The notes under the pieces: generated by a model
What the model was told of the DNA's origin: nothing
The model's input: only the letters and a program-made list of their open reading frames with translations
Databases searched by the model: none
Shown here: positions 1-12,000 of the stretch, piece by piece
Layout: every line of letters begins with the position of its first letter
Numbering within the stretch: the first letter of the stretch is position 1
Program-made: the position numbers and the translations under genes
Assembly: GCA_029891385.1 (NCBI GenBank)
Contig: CM057228.1
Location: forward strand, 33,979,023-34,043,022
Reading direction: 5' to 3'
Source: Erythroxylum novogranatense
Lineage: Eukaryota; Streptophyta; Magnoliopsida; Malpighiales; Erythroxylaceae
Length of the DNA: 64,000 nt

Positions 1-815
1 TTGTCGATTTATAAATGTGTTATCCACGAGCTTAGAAATACCCCCTTTCATCCCCATCTCCGTGTTTTGAAGGGAGATCGGATGAAAGAATGTGAAGACG
101 TTTGGTCCGTTTTTGCATCGTTTGTATTATTACGTAAATTTTGAGATTTGGAATATTTTGGGTATTGTAAATGGCTTGCAATGCCATTAAAGTGTATTGT
201 ATATGAAATTGTGTATGAATTTGGAAATGAGATTGAGTTATGAGATCAGTATATTGTATTATAGTTATGAGAATGTTTTAGAATTAAGATTGCGTTTGTT
301 TCTGCTGAGATTCCGGACGGAGGGTCCGGTGAGATTCTGATATTTGTGTGATTGATTGGATATTATAGAAGTGTTGTTTTGAACACTTTGCAGGTTTGGG
401 TTAGTCATAAGGCAACCGTTATGCTGCCGAATTTTCATTCGATAAGTTGAAAAAGAAAAATAAATAAAAACGAGATGTTTTCGGATGAGTTGAATGAGAT
501 TGCCTAAAGATGTAATAAATGTATATGAGAAATATATATATATATATACCGGATTTCGGGATAGTCTGAGTTTAAGGAATTCCAACGCGACGCTTCCTTT
601 AGATAATTTATGCACGGATGTCGGACATTTGTTAAGTATCGTTTCCGCTTGCTTTGTGATTCGAGTTCGCTTTTACTATTCGCTTCCGCATTTTGTTTCC
701 GATTTGAAATGTCCGCATTTTGTTTCCGATTCGAAATTTTCGTTTCCATTCCATTCCGTTTCCTTCGTTCTTCGTTTTTCGGTTGGGATCCGGTTTTCCG
801 GATCGGGTCCCAACA
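1..815 (+). repeat. Tekay/Del-like gypsy LTR, 3' part, plus strand
   Basis: This is the downstream part of a Ty3/gypsy long terminal repeat; its 5' end lies outside the window. It ends in gggtcccaaca and is followed five bases later by a primer-binding site, which fixes the orientation. The body carries sequence I recognise from Tekay/Del chromovirus LTRs, such as gacggagggtccggtgaga near 315 and a stretch near 390-440. A short (AT)n run lies at 532-548. The small ORFs here look like chance ORFs in an LTR. The lineage assignment rests on memory of LTR motifs and is less certain than the LTR call. Confidence 0.7.
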
Positions 816-819
816 TTTA

Positions 820-831
820 TGGTATCAGAGC
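820..831 (+). other. Primer-binding site of the plus-strand gypsy fragment
   Basis: The bases tggtatcagagc are complementary to the 3' end of the initiator methionine tRNA, the usual minus-strand primer of many plant LTR retrotransposons. They lie directly after the LTR end at 815. About 50 bases of leader follow before the sequence switches to the oppositely oriented element near 880. Confidence 0.85.
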
Positions 832-879
832 ATAGAGTGAAAGTGTTAAATTTAAGTAGTTGGGTTTCGGACCCAACAA

Positions 880-3851
880 GTAACTCCATACAAGTAGTGT
901 CTCCAAATCTTCAATGCGAAAATAATAGCAGCCAACTCCAAATCATGAATAGGGTAGTTCAGCTCATAAGGTTTCAATTGCCTAGAAGCATAGGCAATCA
1001 CTTTCTCTCCTTGCATCAATACACATCCTAAACCCTTCCCAGGGCGTCAGACACAATGTATCCATCATCACCATAGGGTAATGTCAAAATCGGCGCAGTA
1101 GTAAGCCTATTCTTCAATTCCTCAAAACTACTCTGGCACTCCTCAGTCCACTCAAACTTCTGATTCTTTCTTCTCAATTTGGAAAGTGGAGCAGCTATCA
1201 AAGAAAAGCCCTCCACAAACCTTCTGTAATATCCAGCTAGTCCCAAGAAACTTCTCACTTCAGCCACATTCTTAGGTGCTTCCCATTTAACCACAGCCTC
1301 TATCTTTTGTGGATCCACATGAACTCCACGCTCCGAAATCACATGCCCAAGGAATACTACTTCTCTTAACCAAAATTCGTACTTGTCGAATTTGGCATAC
1401 AATTCATTCTTTCTCAAGGTCTCCAAAGCAACTCTAAAGTGATCCTCGTGCTCCTCATCACTCTTAGAATAGACCAATATATCATCAAGAAAGACAATGA
1501 TAAATTGATCTAGGAAAGACTTGAAAACTCTATTCATCAAATCCATAAAGACTGCAGGAGCATTCGTTAACCCGAAAGGCATAACCAAAAACTCAAAGTA
1601 GCCATACCGCGTCCTAAAAGCAGTCTTGGACACATCGGTCTCCTTAATCCTCAATTGATGATAACCCGATCTCAAATCTATCTTGGAAAAGACTCTCGCC
1701 CCTTACAATTGATCAAACAAATCATCTATGCGCGGGAGCGGATATCTGTTCTTAATAGTGGCATGATTCAACTTCCTATAGTCCACACACATCCGCAACG
1801 ACCCATCTTTCTTCTTTACAAATAGCACCGAAGCTCCCCAAGGCGAAGAGCTCGGCCTAATGTAACCCTTCTCTAAAAGATCCTCCAATTGCTCTTTAAG
1901 CTCCCTCAATTCCACCGGGGCCATCCGGTAAGGCGGAATCGAAATCGGCGTAATACCTGGAAGAAGCTCAACGGGAAACTCAATTTTCCTCGGAGGAGGT
2001 AATCCTGGCAATTCCTCGGGAAAGACGTCTGGGAATTCCCTGACTATAGGAATATCCTCCAACCTCTCTCTATCTGCCTCCGTGTCTAACACATAGGCCA
2101 AATACGCTTCACACCCCTTACTCATCAATCTTTCTGCTACCATAGCCGAAACAATCTGAGGCGGGCTGACTTTTCTATCTCCCAGGAATACCACTTTGCA
2201 GCCATCCTCTAGCTCGAATTTCATTGTCTTCTGCTTGCAGTCTAAGTTGGCACGATACTTCTCTAAGGTATCCATACCTAGGATCACATCCAATCCTCCC
2301 ATCTTTAAAGGCATCAAATCCACCACAAACTTTCCTCCACTAATCTCTATCTCACAGTCTCTATACACTTGAATGATAATAATATACTGGCCGATCGGAG
2401 TACTCACCATCAACAGAGTATCCAATGGGCTCAAGACTCTATCACATACAGTTCTACCCGACGACACAAAAGAGTGGGTAGAACCCAGATCAATCAAAGC
2501 AAACACATAATCATCAAACAATTTTATCATACCCGTCACCACTTCTAGAGCTGTCTCTGCCTCCTCTCGAGTCATAGCAAACACTCTAGCTGGTGGTTGC
2601 CCCCTGGATCTGTCTGGAGGATAAGCTCTCTTAGGTACACCAGAGCTAACCACTTCCGTCACAGCTTTCTGTCCCACTGCCTCTGTCCTTCTGGAAGCAT
2701 GCATCTGTGATCCCTCTCTTCTATCCGGCTTAGGACACAATTTGGCTATGTGCCCTTTCTGCCCACAATTGAAGCATGCCCCTGAAAATTTGCGACATTC
2801 CCCTCTATGGAGGTTCCCACAATGCTCACATTTAGGAAGAGGTGGTCTATCCCCATCTCCTCTTCTACCGCCGCCCACCGTTGAGGCTTGGTGAGACACA
2901 GAAGAAGTCCTCATCGATCTAGGTCGGCTCCCACTGGTGCTCCTCTTCTCAGATTGTACAGGAAAAGTTCTGGCACTTCTCTCAGGAATTGAAGTACCAC
3001 TTCCCCTCCTGAACTGCTCTCTTCCCTTCCTCTTTCTGTTAACTGCAATCTTGATGTTCTCGATGTTCTCAACTCTCAACGCTGCTTCAACCAGCTGTTG
3101 AAAGTCGCCAAACTTCTGCACTACCACCTTCTCTCTGATGGCGAGATGCAAATCCGACTCAAACCTGCGGCACTTGGCAGCCTCACTGAACATCAGCTCC
3201 AAAGCATACCTCGACAACTGAGTAAACCGGCGCTCATACTCAGCAACAGTCATCTCCCTCTGGGTGAGACTCAGAAACTCCCTCTGCTTATGCTGAATGT
3301 ACACCTCAGATAGATACTTCTTCCTGTACACAGTCAGGAAGTCTCCCCATGTTAACCCTATTGGTCTCGTCTGACTCCCTGGCACAGTCTCCCACCAATG
3401 CAAGGCATCACCCTGAAGCAGACTGGCAGCATAAACCACTATCTTATCATCCTCGCACTCCATCTGATCCAAGAGCCTCTCGGTCTTCCTCAACCATGTT
3501 TTAGCTTCTTCAGGGTCTGTGGTCCCGTGGAAATCTACCGCTCCATACTTCCTCAGCTTGTCAAACTGTCTCCCCCTCTTAGCTAGGGCCGAACCAAAAG
3601 CTTGGGGCATTTGACCCATAGCCTGAACAAAGGCTTGGGTAAATGCCTGAAAGATTCTCGGTCCAGAGCAGCACTTTCGGCCCGACTAGGCGACGATCGA
3701 GTCTCGAGATCGAGGGCTCACTACTCGCCTAGGAAGCCTCAACTGGGGCCATTCTCAGGGCTACGGACTCATCCGTGCTCTCCTCTCTCAGTGGAGAGTC
3801 AGGTGCAATAGAACCTTGCAGAACTCCTTGTGTCCTTCTACGAGGTGGCAT
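880..3851 (-). pseudogene. Truncated Tekay-like gypsy gag-pol (gag, PR, RT, partial RNase H)
   Basis: Minus-strand polyprotein. A likely gag start (MPPRRRTQG) is at 3851; a frameshift and one stop separate it from the main frame that is open from 3619. In order are gag, a CCHC knuckle ([14 protein letters not shown]), an aspartic protease ([11 protein letters not shown]), and RT with [17 protein letters not shown] and FLDD. One stop at 1703 (DQL*GARVF, normally Gln) interrupts RT. RNase H continues below 1060 only after a frameshift and stops near 880 at an LYGVTC-like position, so the rest of RNase H, integrase, any chromodomain and the 3' LTR are missing. Motif order and wording match the Tekay/Del chromovirus clade; a different chromovirus clade is possible because the chromodomain is lost. 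Confidence 0.88.
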
Positions 3852-4011
3852 CTTACTCCTTCAATGACAACATTTACTGATTAGCTACATTGCTTTTTAA
3901 TCTTAGTTCCTATATGTATGCATGAGATGCATGTCACTTAATGCAAACCATCAATTCATAATGCAAACATTGAATCATATATCACAACAAAAGCCTAGGA
4001 GTGAAACCTAA

Positions 4012-4023
4012 GCTCTGATACCA
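4012..4023 (-). other. Primer-binding site of the minus-strand Tekay-like element
   Basis: On the minus strand this reads tggtatcagagc, complementary to initiator methionine tRNA. It lies five bases inside the LTR edge at 4029 and about 160 bases upstream of the gag start, as expected for an internal leader. Confidence 0.9.
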
Positions 4024-4028
4024 AACAA

Positions 4029-7000
4029 TGTTGGACCCCGTCGCCGAGGCCCAACATTCAGACCACACAAGCACACATAAGCATAGAAAACCCAAAACTG
4101 ACCACAACTAGAAAAACTTTTAATAGAAAATTTGGGATTGGCTTTTTAAGAAAATATGTTCCTTACGCTCTCACGGTTCCAATGCTACTGAAAACGCTCA
4201 ATTTGGATTTGAGATGAAGAAGTTATGCCAAAAATGTTATTTCAAAGAAAACGACCAAAATTGAGCACTACCGACTTCAAGTCAGAATTTGAAAATCTTA
4301 AAGGCTTAATTGTCAGTCGGCTCCTTCATAAAACTTGTAGGTTTATGTCTCTAGTTTAATTTAAATCAAGAATCTCTTCGATTCAAGCTCTCTAGCTCCA
4401 GATATTTTAAAATTTCTAAAATATATTCAGACTTGATCAGCCTACCTCCACACTTGGTTTCAAACCACCTTTTTCAATTTAAAAGGAGAACTGATAAATA
4501 AAGTTTGTCAAGAGAGAAAAATCCCTTAAGAATCCATCGCTTCGAAAATGGGGTCAATCAGAGGTCTACACAACATGTTATGGCCAAAAGAAGGAAGAGG
4601 GGTCGGCCGGCCAGAAACCGACCCCAAACGCTCGCAAGAGCCCGGCATGTCGGGCTCTTGGCGCTCGCTCGCCCGCGAGCGCCTGGGCGACCTGCCCTAC
4701 AGCCCGACCTAACCGACTTCTAACCCTCATAACTTTTGACTCCGAGCTCCAAATTAGACACGGTCGGAAGTGTTGGAAAGCTAGAAGAAAAACCTATATT
4801 TTTCAAGAAGGACTCACCAGCAAGCTCGGACTCTACGGGAATCAAAAGTTCCCACTAAGACAGATCGACTAGCTCTCCATAAACAGCACCAGAACTTGCG
4901 ACCTCCATAACTTTTGACCCAGAACTCCAAATTTAACAAACTTAGTGTCTATGGAAAGCTAAGAAAATTCCATACAACTTTCATGAAGAACACCGACCTA
5001 TATTCCAACTCCAAGAGGGTCAAAAGTGGACTCAAAGCTCTACTTAACAATCAGCCATTTAGACAGCACCTGCATTCAATTCTAACGACTCACACCTACC
5101 AATTCAACACATCATAAATAGCTCATAAAGCATTCTAGGAGAGTTCTACAGCTACTTACCACTCTCCATGAATCTAAAAGATCCCATCGACCTATATCAA
5201 CCCAGAAATTTCAGAACTTCCACAACTCACTTCAACAGCACATAACTCATAGCAAATTTTTCCAACGAGCTCTCCCAAAGTCAAAAACCCAGCAGCAACT
5301 CAAAAATGAAAATACTCATACACATACTATTTCAAGACCTTACACTGATCGAAAATCAACAATTTCACAAGATGGAGAGTACTAGAGCTCTCATTCACAT
5401 TCCAAATCATAACAAAGATTCATGCATAGTTTTAGTTACGTATTGGCATATTCATCAAGAGTCAAGTCTGAATACAAAATGTGTGGGATGCTCCATGTTT
5501 GATATGCTTATAAGCTAGTTACTAACTTAATACAAAAGTGACTAAATTTCTTGGAGTGATGCCCGATGCCTTGCAAGGTTCAGTTCTCAACTTGAATTTG
5601 CACCTAGGAGGGAGAATGGGGTGAGCTAACACGGGTCAGTGGCTAACAAGTTTATAGCCATCGAATAATGAGCCACACAACACACAATAACGAATCCAAA
5701 GCATTAGCAAACATCAATATGCATAAATACCCAACTTTATCGCATAGATCATAAGTAGCCAAAATCATCACATAAAGCATATTATGTAAACTTCTATCAC
5801 TTAAATCACATATTATGCATCATAAACACCATTTAAGAATAGAATGCACACAATAGGCTTGAGAGTTCCATAAACACGACGGAAACTGAAGTTTACCGTA
5901 AACACGACGAGTCTATTTTCGGATCTCGTGGGCCTGAAGCAGCTTCTTAGGAGAAGGCAAAAGGGGTCAATGTGCACGTGACTTATCGAAGTAGGTTCTC
6001 TCTCACCCAATGATCACATATTCAAGCACAATACAAGCATTTTATGCTTCTTTCATTCTTTCGAATCATCATAGTTTTACACTTTACTTTCAAATCAAAG
6101 GAAATACATTTTCAATATGCACATAATTATCAAAGATAGCACACATAGGGCATTTGCCCATTACGCAACAACTATAAAAATGTTACCCACCTATCGTAGA
6201 AATCCGAATTCAAGATTGTCCTTCCTCCTTGTCTTGAGTGGGGTTTTCTTGAGTTCCTTCAATTAAATCATACTTCATTCAATAAATACATTTTCAAAGA
6301 AGGCCATAATACTCATAAATCAAGCAAAGATGAAAATAAACTTTAAACCTAACCTACCCATAGGACCTTTAAGCTAGACTAACCATAACCTTAGCTTAAA
6401 AGTCCCTAAAATCCACAGATCTCATCTTTCCCTCTATCTTTCTTCAATCTCTACACAAACCCTAACTTCCATCCTACACCATTCTTAAACCTAACTTAAG
6501 CAAAGATGAAACTTATCTCTAGCAAGAAGATTTCTTCTCTTTTTCTCCTTCTTTCTTCCTCCCTACGACTCTCTCCCTTGCTCTCTTGGCCGAAGCTCTC
6601 CTCTCCTTGCTAGCTCACGTTTTTAACTCTTCTCTTCTCCTTTCCTTTAAGTCTACGACACTCCCTCTTCTTCTCCTCCTTCCTTTAATTCATTTAACTC
6701 TTTTTTAAAACCATCATCAAAACTACATAGTTTTGATACCCTCTTATAACTTACGAGGCTTTGGACTCTCCTCCTCCTCTCAAGCCCACTACACATCACC
6801 CATTAATTTCTAATCCTCCTCTTCTTATTCATTCATTCCTAAAGCCCATACTTTCCAATATTAGGTCCAAGCCTTCATTTAAAGTCCCAACTTCTAATTT
6901 CCAAGCCCAACATAAAAATATTTATATAAACACATAATTAAATCAATTAAGGCAAAATAAAAATAATTTAACGAATAAATCCATAAATCAATAAATAATT

Positions 7001-7032
7001 AATTCAAATAAAAAAAATTTCAGGGCCCAACA
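4029..7032 (-). repeat. 5' LTR (3.0 kb) of the minus-strand Tekay-like element
   Basis: Read on the minus strand it starts TGTTGGGCCC at 7032 and ends GGGGTCCAACA at 4029, just before the primer-binding site. Length is 3004 bases, large but normal for this clade. It contains an AT-rich U3 portion (6900-7020), a pyrimidine-rich tract on the plus strand (6530-6700), and a GC-rich palindromic block (about 4603-4705). A diverged relative of this LTR lies at 27315-29262 in plus orientation; shared stretches include the region around 5930-6000 (versus about 27970-28070) and 5540-5630 (versus about 28300-28390). No ORF here is credible. Confidence 0.82.
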
Positions 7033-7179
7033 GGTTAAGAAGCACAAAAATGAAAGATAAAGAGTTAAGAGGTGCTTCTCTGTTAGGCGATATGGGGATG
7101 AAGGTGCCGGCGGCTATGGTGGTTGGAATCCTTGATGCTCCCAATAAGCCATCAGGTTGGTCTCCATACGATGCATGGA

Positions 7180-8373
7180 TCATTCTAGTCGGCTCAGGCG
7201 GGCATCTTGGTCGGCATTGTGTTGGGACGAGGTAGCAGGGTTCACCGGTGGTTGATTGTGTGGTGCAGCTGGTGGAAGTCGGCGGCGTTTGGTGGAAGTC
7301 CTTGTTATGGGAAAGATAGTCGGCCCGAGAATGGTAAACGTGAGGCGGCCTTGGTTGAGATCCACAATTCTCATCCTGCAAAGACATTCTATATCCAATG
7401 GCTGTATACCACAAGCCACAGTCATGTTAGTATGATCAAGATCCAAAACGCGCAAATTAACTTCCAACTGGGTGATATAGGAACCAAGGATCAAAGGTTT
7501 CGATTGCTTTTTCAAAACAGTATGAAATTGATGCATAAACCAAAAACCCAAATTGATGGGAATGTACTTATCTATACACCACAAAAAATAAAATTCAACC
7601 TTGGATAAAGTTCCCGCAGCATCCTTTCGACTAGAAAAATTAAATGCTAGCATCCTATGAATAATCTTGTGAACAAGATTAATAAGGAAAGAACTTTAGG
7701 ATAAGCTAGCATTGTAAGGACGGGAATCGACAGACCATTGACATCATAAATCCAAAGCGTTAAAATCAGCATGAAAATCACATTGGGACTGAAGAAATAA
7801 GTCAAGTTCACAATCATCAGTAGATATAAAACCCAGAGCAACGTTAAACTCAGCAATTGACAATGCAAATTCCTTCCCCATGAACCAAAATTCAGCAGCT
7901 TCCTTGGTATGCACATCAAAAGTTTTGTCGCAATTAAACTAGAATGTAGTGTAAAATTCCCTTGTTAATTCATCGAAAGCAGGACAATTGATACGGGCAA
8001 AAGCACTCCATGCAATAGGACCCAGTAATTGCACAAAAGAATCATACACACCTAAGGTTTCAAGAGTATCAGGCTGAATAGACTTACAGGGACAGATCTG
8101 TCGCTGTTGGAGAAGCTCAAACTTTGCGGTATCTTTAGGTAAAACGAAGGAAGTGCAACCATCAGTTCGAGTGGTCAATCGTGTTCGGGACTCCACTACC
8201 TTGCCTCGTTAGGACCGAAGACGTGTTCTCGGGGTTGGGTAGATGGCCGTCGGTGTGGAAGTTGGAACTGTGGTGCTTGGTGGAGCTTGGGGCGGTGGTG
8301 GAGGTGGATTGACGTCGACAACAATCTGAATGGGGATGGGTTCCCTTCGTGCTTGGCTCTTCTTCCTGGGCAT
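7180..8373 (-). pseudogene. Athila env-like ORF (putative plant transposon protein domain)
   Basis: Third ORF of the Athila-like element, downstream of integrase. The start chosen is MPRKKSQARREP at 8373, followed by a Pro-rich segment. The rest reads as one protein with stops at about 8210, 7940 and 7700: a globular domain with phrases such as CPAFDELTREFY, EFALSIAEFNVALGF and INLGFWFMHQF, ending in a Pro-rich tail. This resembles the domain called putative plant transposon protein in Athila-type third ORFs. The function is unknown; env-like is a positional label, and I see no signal peptide or fusion peptide. Stops look like single transitions. Confidence 0.68.
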
Positions 8374-9071
8374 TGTCCTAAACAGTAAATATTGACCTGC
8401 AAAAGCAAGAAACAATAATTACAAAGTTACAAAAAGAATGACAGGAAAAATGGGCAGAGGGAGATAATGAAGGCTGACGGTAAGGAAACTTGGAGGGAAC
8501 GTGTGGGAATAGGGTCTGAAATTGATCTAGAAAAGTTGTGGAACGAAAATTAGGGATTGATGAGGGTTAGGAAAAATTCGACAAGTAGAGGGAATGAGGT
8601 CGATTTGGGGTTGGCCGTTAGTGGGGCTAAACTGGGTGAGGGGATGAACAGGAGGTTTTCGTGGGTTGGGGACCGAATTGACAGAGGAGAGGGAATGAGG
8701 TTGAATGATATGAGTAAAATAACTGTTGAAATCAAAGGGAAAGGAAGGGGCTTGGCCGACGGTTGTGTTGGAGGTTGAAAGGAAATCGGTAATGAGGGCT
8801 GGTTGAATATCCAAACAAAAACTGGAAAAAAGTTTAGGGGGAAATAATGGAAAGGGCAGTAACCAAAATTATTTTTCGTTTTTCATTTTTTTAATTAAAA
8901 ACTAGCAGAAAATAAAACAAAATAAAAATCATGACAGAAAAAAAAATCCTAACTAAATAATGAAAATAAAACTATTAAAGGAAGAATAATGACAAACCTG
9001 AACACTTTACGGGTGACCCCGAACATGCTTCTTTACAGTCGTAAGTTAGACTTATGTTGGAACTTACCGAT
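8374..9071 (-). other. Athila spacer between integrase and env-like ORF
   Basis: About 700 bases of non-coding element sequence, AT-rich around 8850-8990. The short ORFs on both strands have no recognisable domain and biased composition, so I treat them as chance. Confidence 0.6.
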
Positions 9072-12000
9072 TCAGAGATAGGTTGGTGGTACCAACCCGA
9101 CTTTGTCAACCTGTTCGATCGGTGAATTTTCATAATAAGGCTTAAGACAGTGTCCGTTGACCTTGAAAACTTTAGAAGTATCAATGCTCTGAATTTCTAC
9201 CGCACCATGAGGAAACACGTTAGTAACAATAAAAGGGCCAAGCCAACGAGTTCGTAATTTTCCTGGGAATAACTTAAGCTTTGAATGATAAAGAACTTTT
9301 TGTCCAATTGAAAATTGTTTCCTAGAAATCATCTTATCATGAAAAGCCTTAGTTTTATCCTTGTAAATTTTTGAATTTTCATATACCTCATTACGAATCT
9401 CCTCCAATTCTTGCAATTGCAATTTCCGACTAGTGCTTACCTCTAATTGATCCATGTTCAATTGCTTGACGGCCCAATAAGCTCTATGTTCAATTTCCGC
9501 AGGTAAATCACAAGGCTTACTGAAAACTAACCTGTAAGGCGACATACCTATAGGAGTTTTGTATGCAGTCCGGTAGGCCTGTAAAGCGTCATCCAGTCAA
9601 AGACTCCAATCTTTTCGGTTTGGGTTTACCACTTTTTCTATGATGGACTTGATTTCCCTGTTGGATACTTTAGCCTGCCCACTGGTTTGCGGATGATAGG
9701 CGGTAGAGATTCGGTGCGTAATACCACATCTTTTCATTAGTGCTTCGAAAATCTTGTTGCAAAAATGTGTTCCTCGGTCGCTAATGATGGCTCGAGGCTT
9801 TCCAAACCTGACAAAAATATTTGATTTAACAAAATCAATTACCGTTTTAGCATCATCAGATATAATAGCCTTAACTTCAACCCACTTAGAAACGTAGTCT
9901 ACTGCCAACAAGATGTAATTCTTACCGAAAGAGGAAGGGAATGAACCCATAAAATCTATTCCCCAAACATCAAAAATTTCACATACCAGAATGTTCATCA
10001 ATGGCATCTGGTTCTTAGATCCCAAGTTACCTGTTCTTTGACAACGATCACACGACTTGCAAAACATGTAAGAATCATAAAATAACTTAGGCCAGAATAG
10101 ACCACATTCTAAAATTTTTCGCGCAGTTCTTTTGGGACCAAAGTGTCCCCCACACACAGATGAATGACAAAATTGTAAAATAGATGAAATTTCCTCATCT
10201 GTGAAACATCGCCTAACAATCTAATCAGAACAAAATTTCCATAGGTAAGGTTCATCCCAAACATAATATTTAGCCTCGCGCTTGATTTTATCTCTTTCAG
10301 CTCTAGACAGATCATTAGGTAACGACTTAGTTACTAAAAAGTTTACTATGTCTACATACCAAGGAGTTACCTGTTGAACTGCGAAAAGGCTTTCATCTGG
10401 AAACTTGTCATGAAGGACATCAGACGTAGTACTTGATGTGAGTCGGCTTAAGTGATCGGCCACCAAATTCTCTGTTCCTTTCTTATCGCGAATTTCCACA
10501 TCAAATTCTTGAATCAGTAGTATCCAGCGAATCAATCTGGGCTTGGCTTCTTTCTTGTTCACTAAGTACCTTAGCGCGGCATGATGGGAGTAGATGATCA
10601 CCTTGGTCCCCAGCAAATAGGACCGAAACTTTTCTAAGCCAAAGACAACCGCTAGAAACTCCTTCTCCGTTGTGAAATAATTTTTCTGGGCATCATTAAG
10701 TTTCATAGAAGCATAATAAATAACATGAGGTACCTTATCCACTTTTTGGCCCAGCACAACGCCTACGGCATAATCTGACGCGTCGCACATCAATTCGAAA
10801 GGGATGCCCCAACGTGGTGGCTGAATAATCGGAGCTGTAGTGAGACGCTCCTTTAGCTCGTTGAACGCGCTTCGACATTGTTTATCAAAATCAAATTTCA
10901 CCTCTTTTTGGAGTAATTGGCACATGGGTTGCGCAATTTTGGAGAAATCCTTGATAAATCGCCGATAAAATCCTGCATGACCAAGAAAAGAACGAACTTC
11001 CCGCACATTCGCAGGGTAAGACAAAGATCTAATAACATCTATCTTGGCTTTATCGACTTCAATTACTTTTGACGAAACGGTATGACCCAAAATAATGCCT
11101 TCATTAACCATAAAGTGACACTTTTCGTAATTTAAAACCAAATTAATTTCAATGCAATGTTTTAGCACTTTTCAAGGTTAATGATGCATGCTTCAAAAGA
11201 TTCTCCATAAACCGTGAAATCGTCCATAAAAATTTCCATGCAATTTTCCACTAGATTTGATAAAATACTTACTATACATCGTTGGAAAGTCGTCGATGCG
11301 TTGCACAATCCGAATGGCATTCGTCAGTAAGCGAAGGTATCGAATGGGCATGTGAAGGTCGTCTTTTCCTGATCCCGTGGTGCCACCAAAATCTGATGAT
11401 ATCCTGAATACCCATCTAAACAACAATAATGAGATTTTCCAACAAGCCTTTCAAGCATCTGATCAATAAAAGGAAGCGGAAAGTGATCTTTTCTAGTAAC
11501 TGAATTAAACTTCCTATAGTCTATGCATACTCTCCAACCATTTTGAATACGGGTCGGAATTAACTCACCATTGTTGTTTTCAATTACCGTAACACCAGTT
11601 TTCTTTGGTACAACCTGTACCGGACTTACCCACTTACTATCCGAAATTGGATAAATTATGCCTGCGTCAAGAAGCTTTAAAATCTCTTTCTTCACCACTT
11701 CCATCATGGGCGGGTTAAGTCGACGTTGTGGTTGCCGCACCTCTTTGGCTTCATCTTCCATCAAAATTCGGTGCATGCATATACTGGGACTGATTCCCTT
11801 CAAATCAGCTATTGTCCAACCAAAAACTTCTTTATGTGTCGTCAACAAATTGATAAGCTGGATTTCCTGCACATTTGAAAGTTGATTAGAAATAATCAAA
11901 GGCAAAGTATCTTGCTCACCTAAAAAGATGTATTTAAGATGACTAGGCAAGCTTTTTAATTCTAATGTTGGTGGGCTAATTAAGGAAGGCAATAATTTAT

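Noticed and set aside
7004..7414. Separate ORF at the Athila and Tekay LTR boundary
   Set aside because: It crosses the LTR edge at 7032 and overlaps the env-like ORF in another frame; likely chance.
8527..8814. Possible small protein genes in the Athila spacer
   Set aside because: Low-complexity composition, overlapping ORFs on both strands and no recognisable domain.
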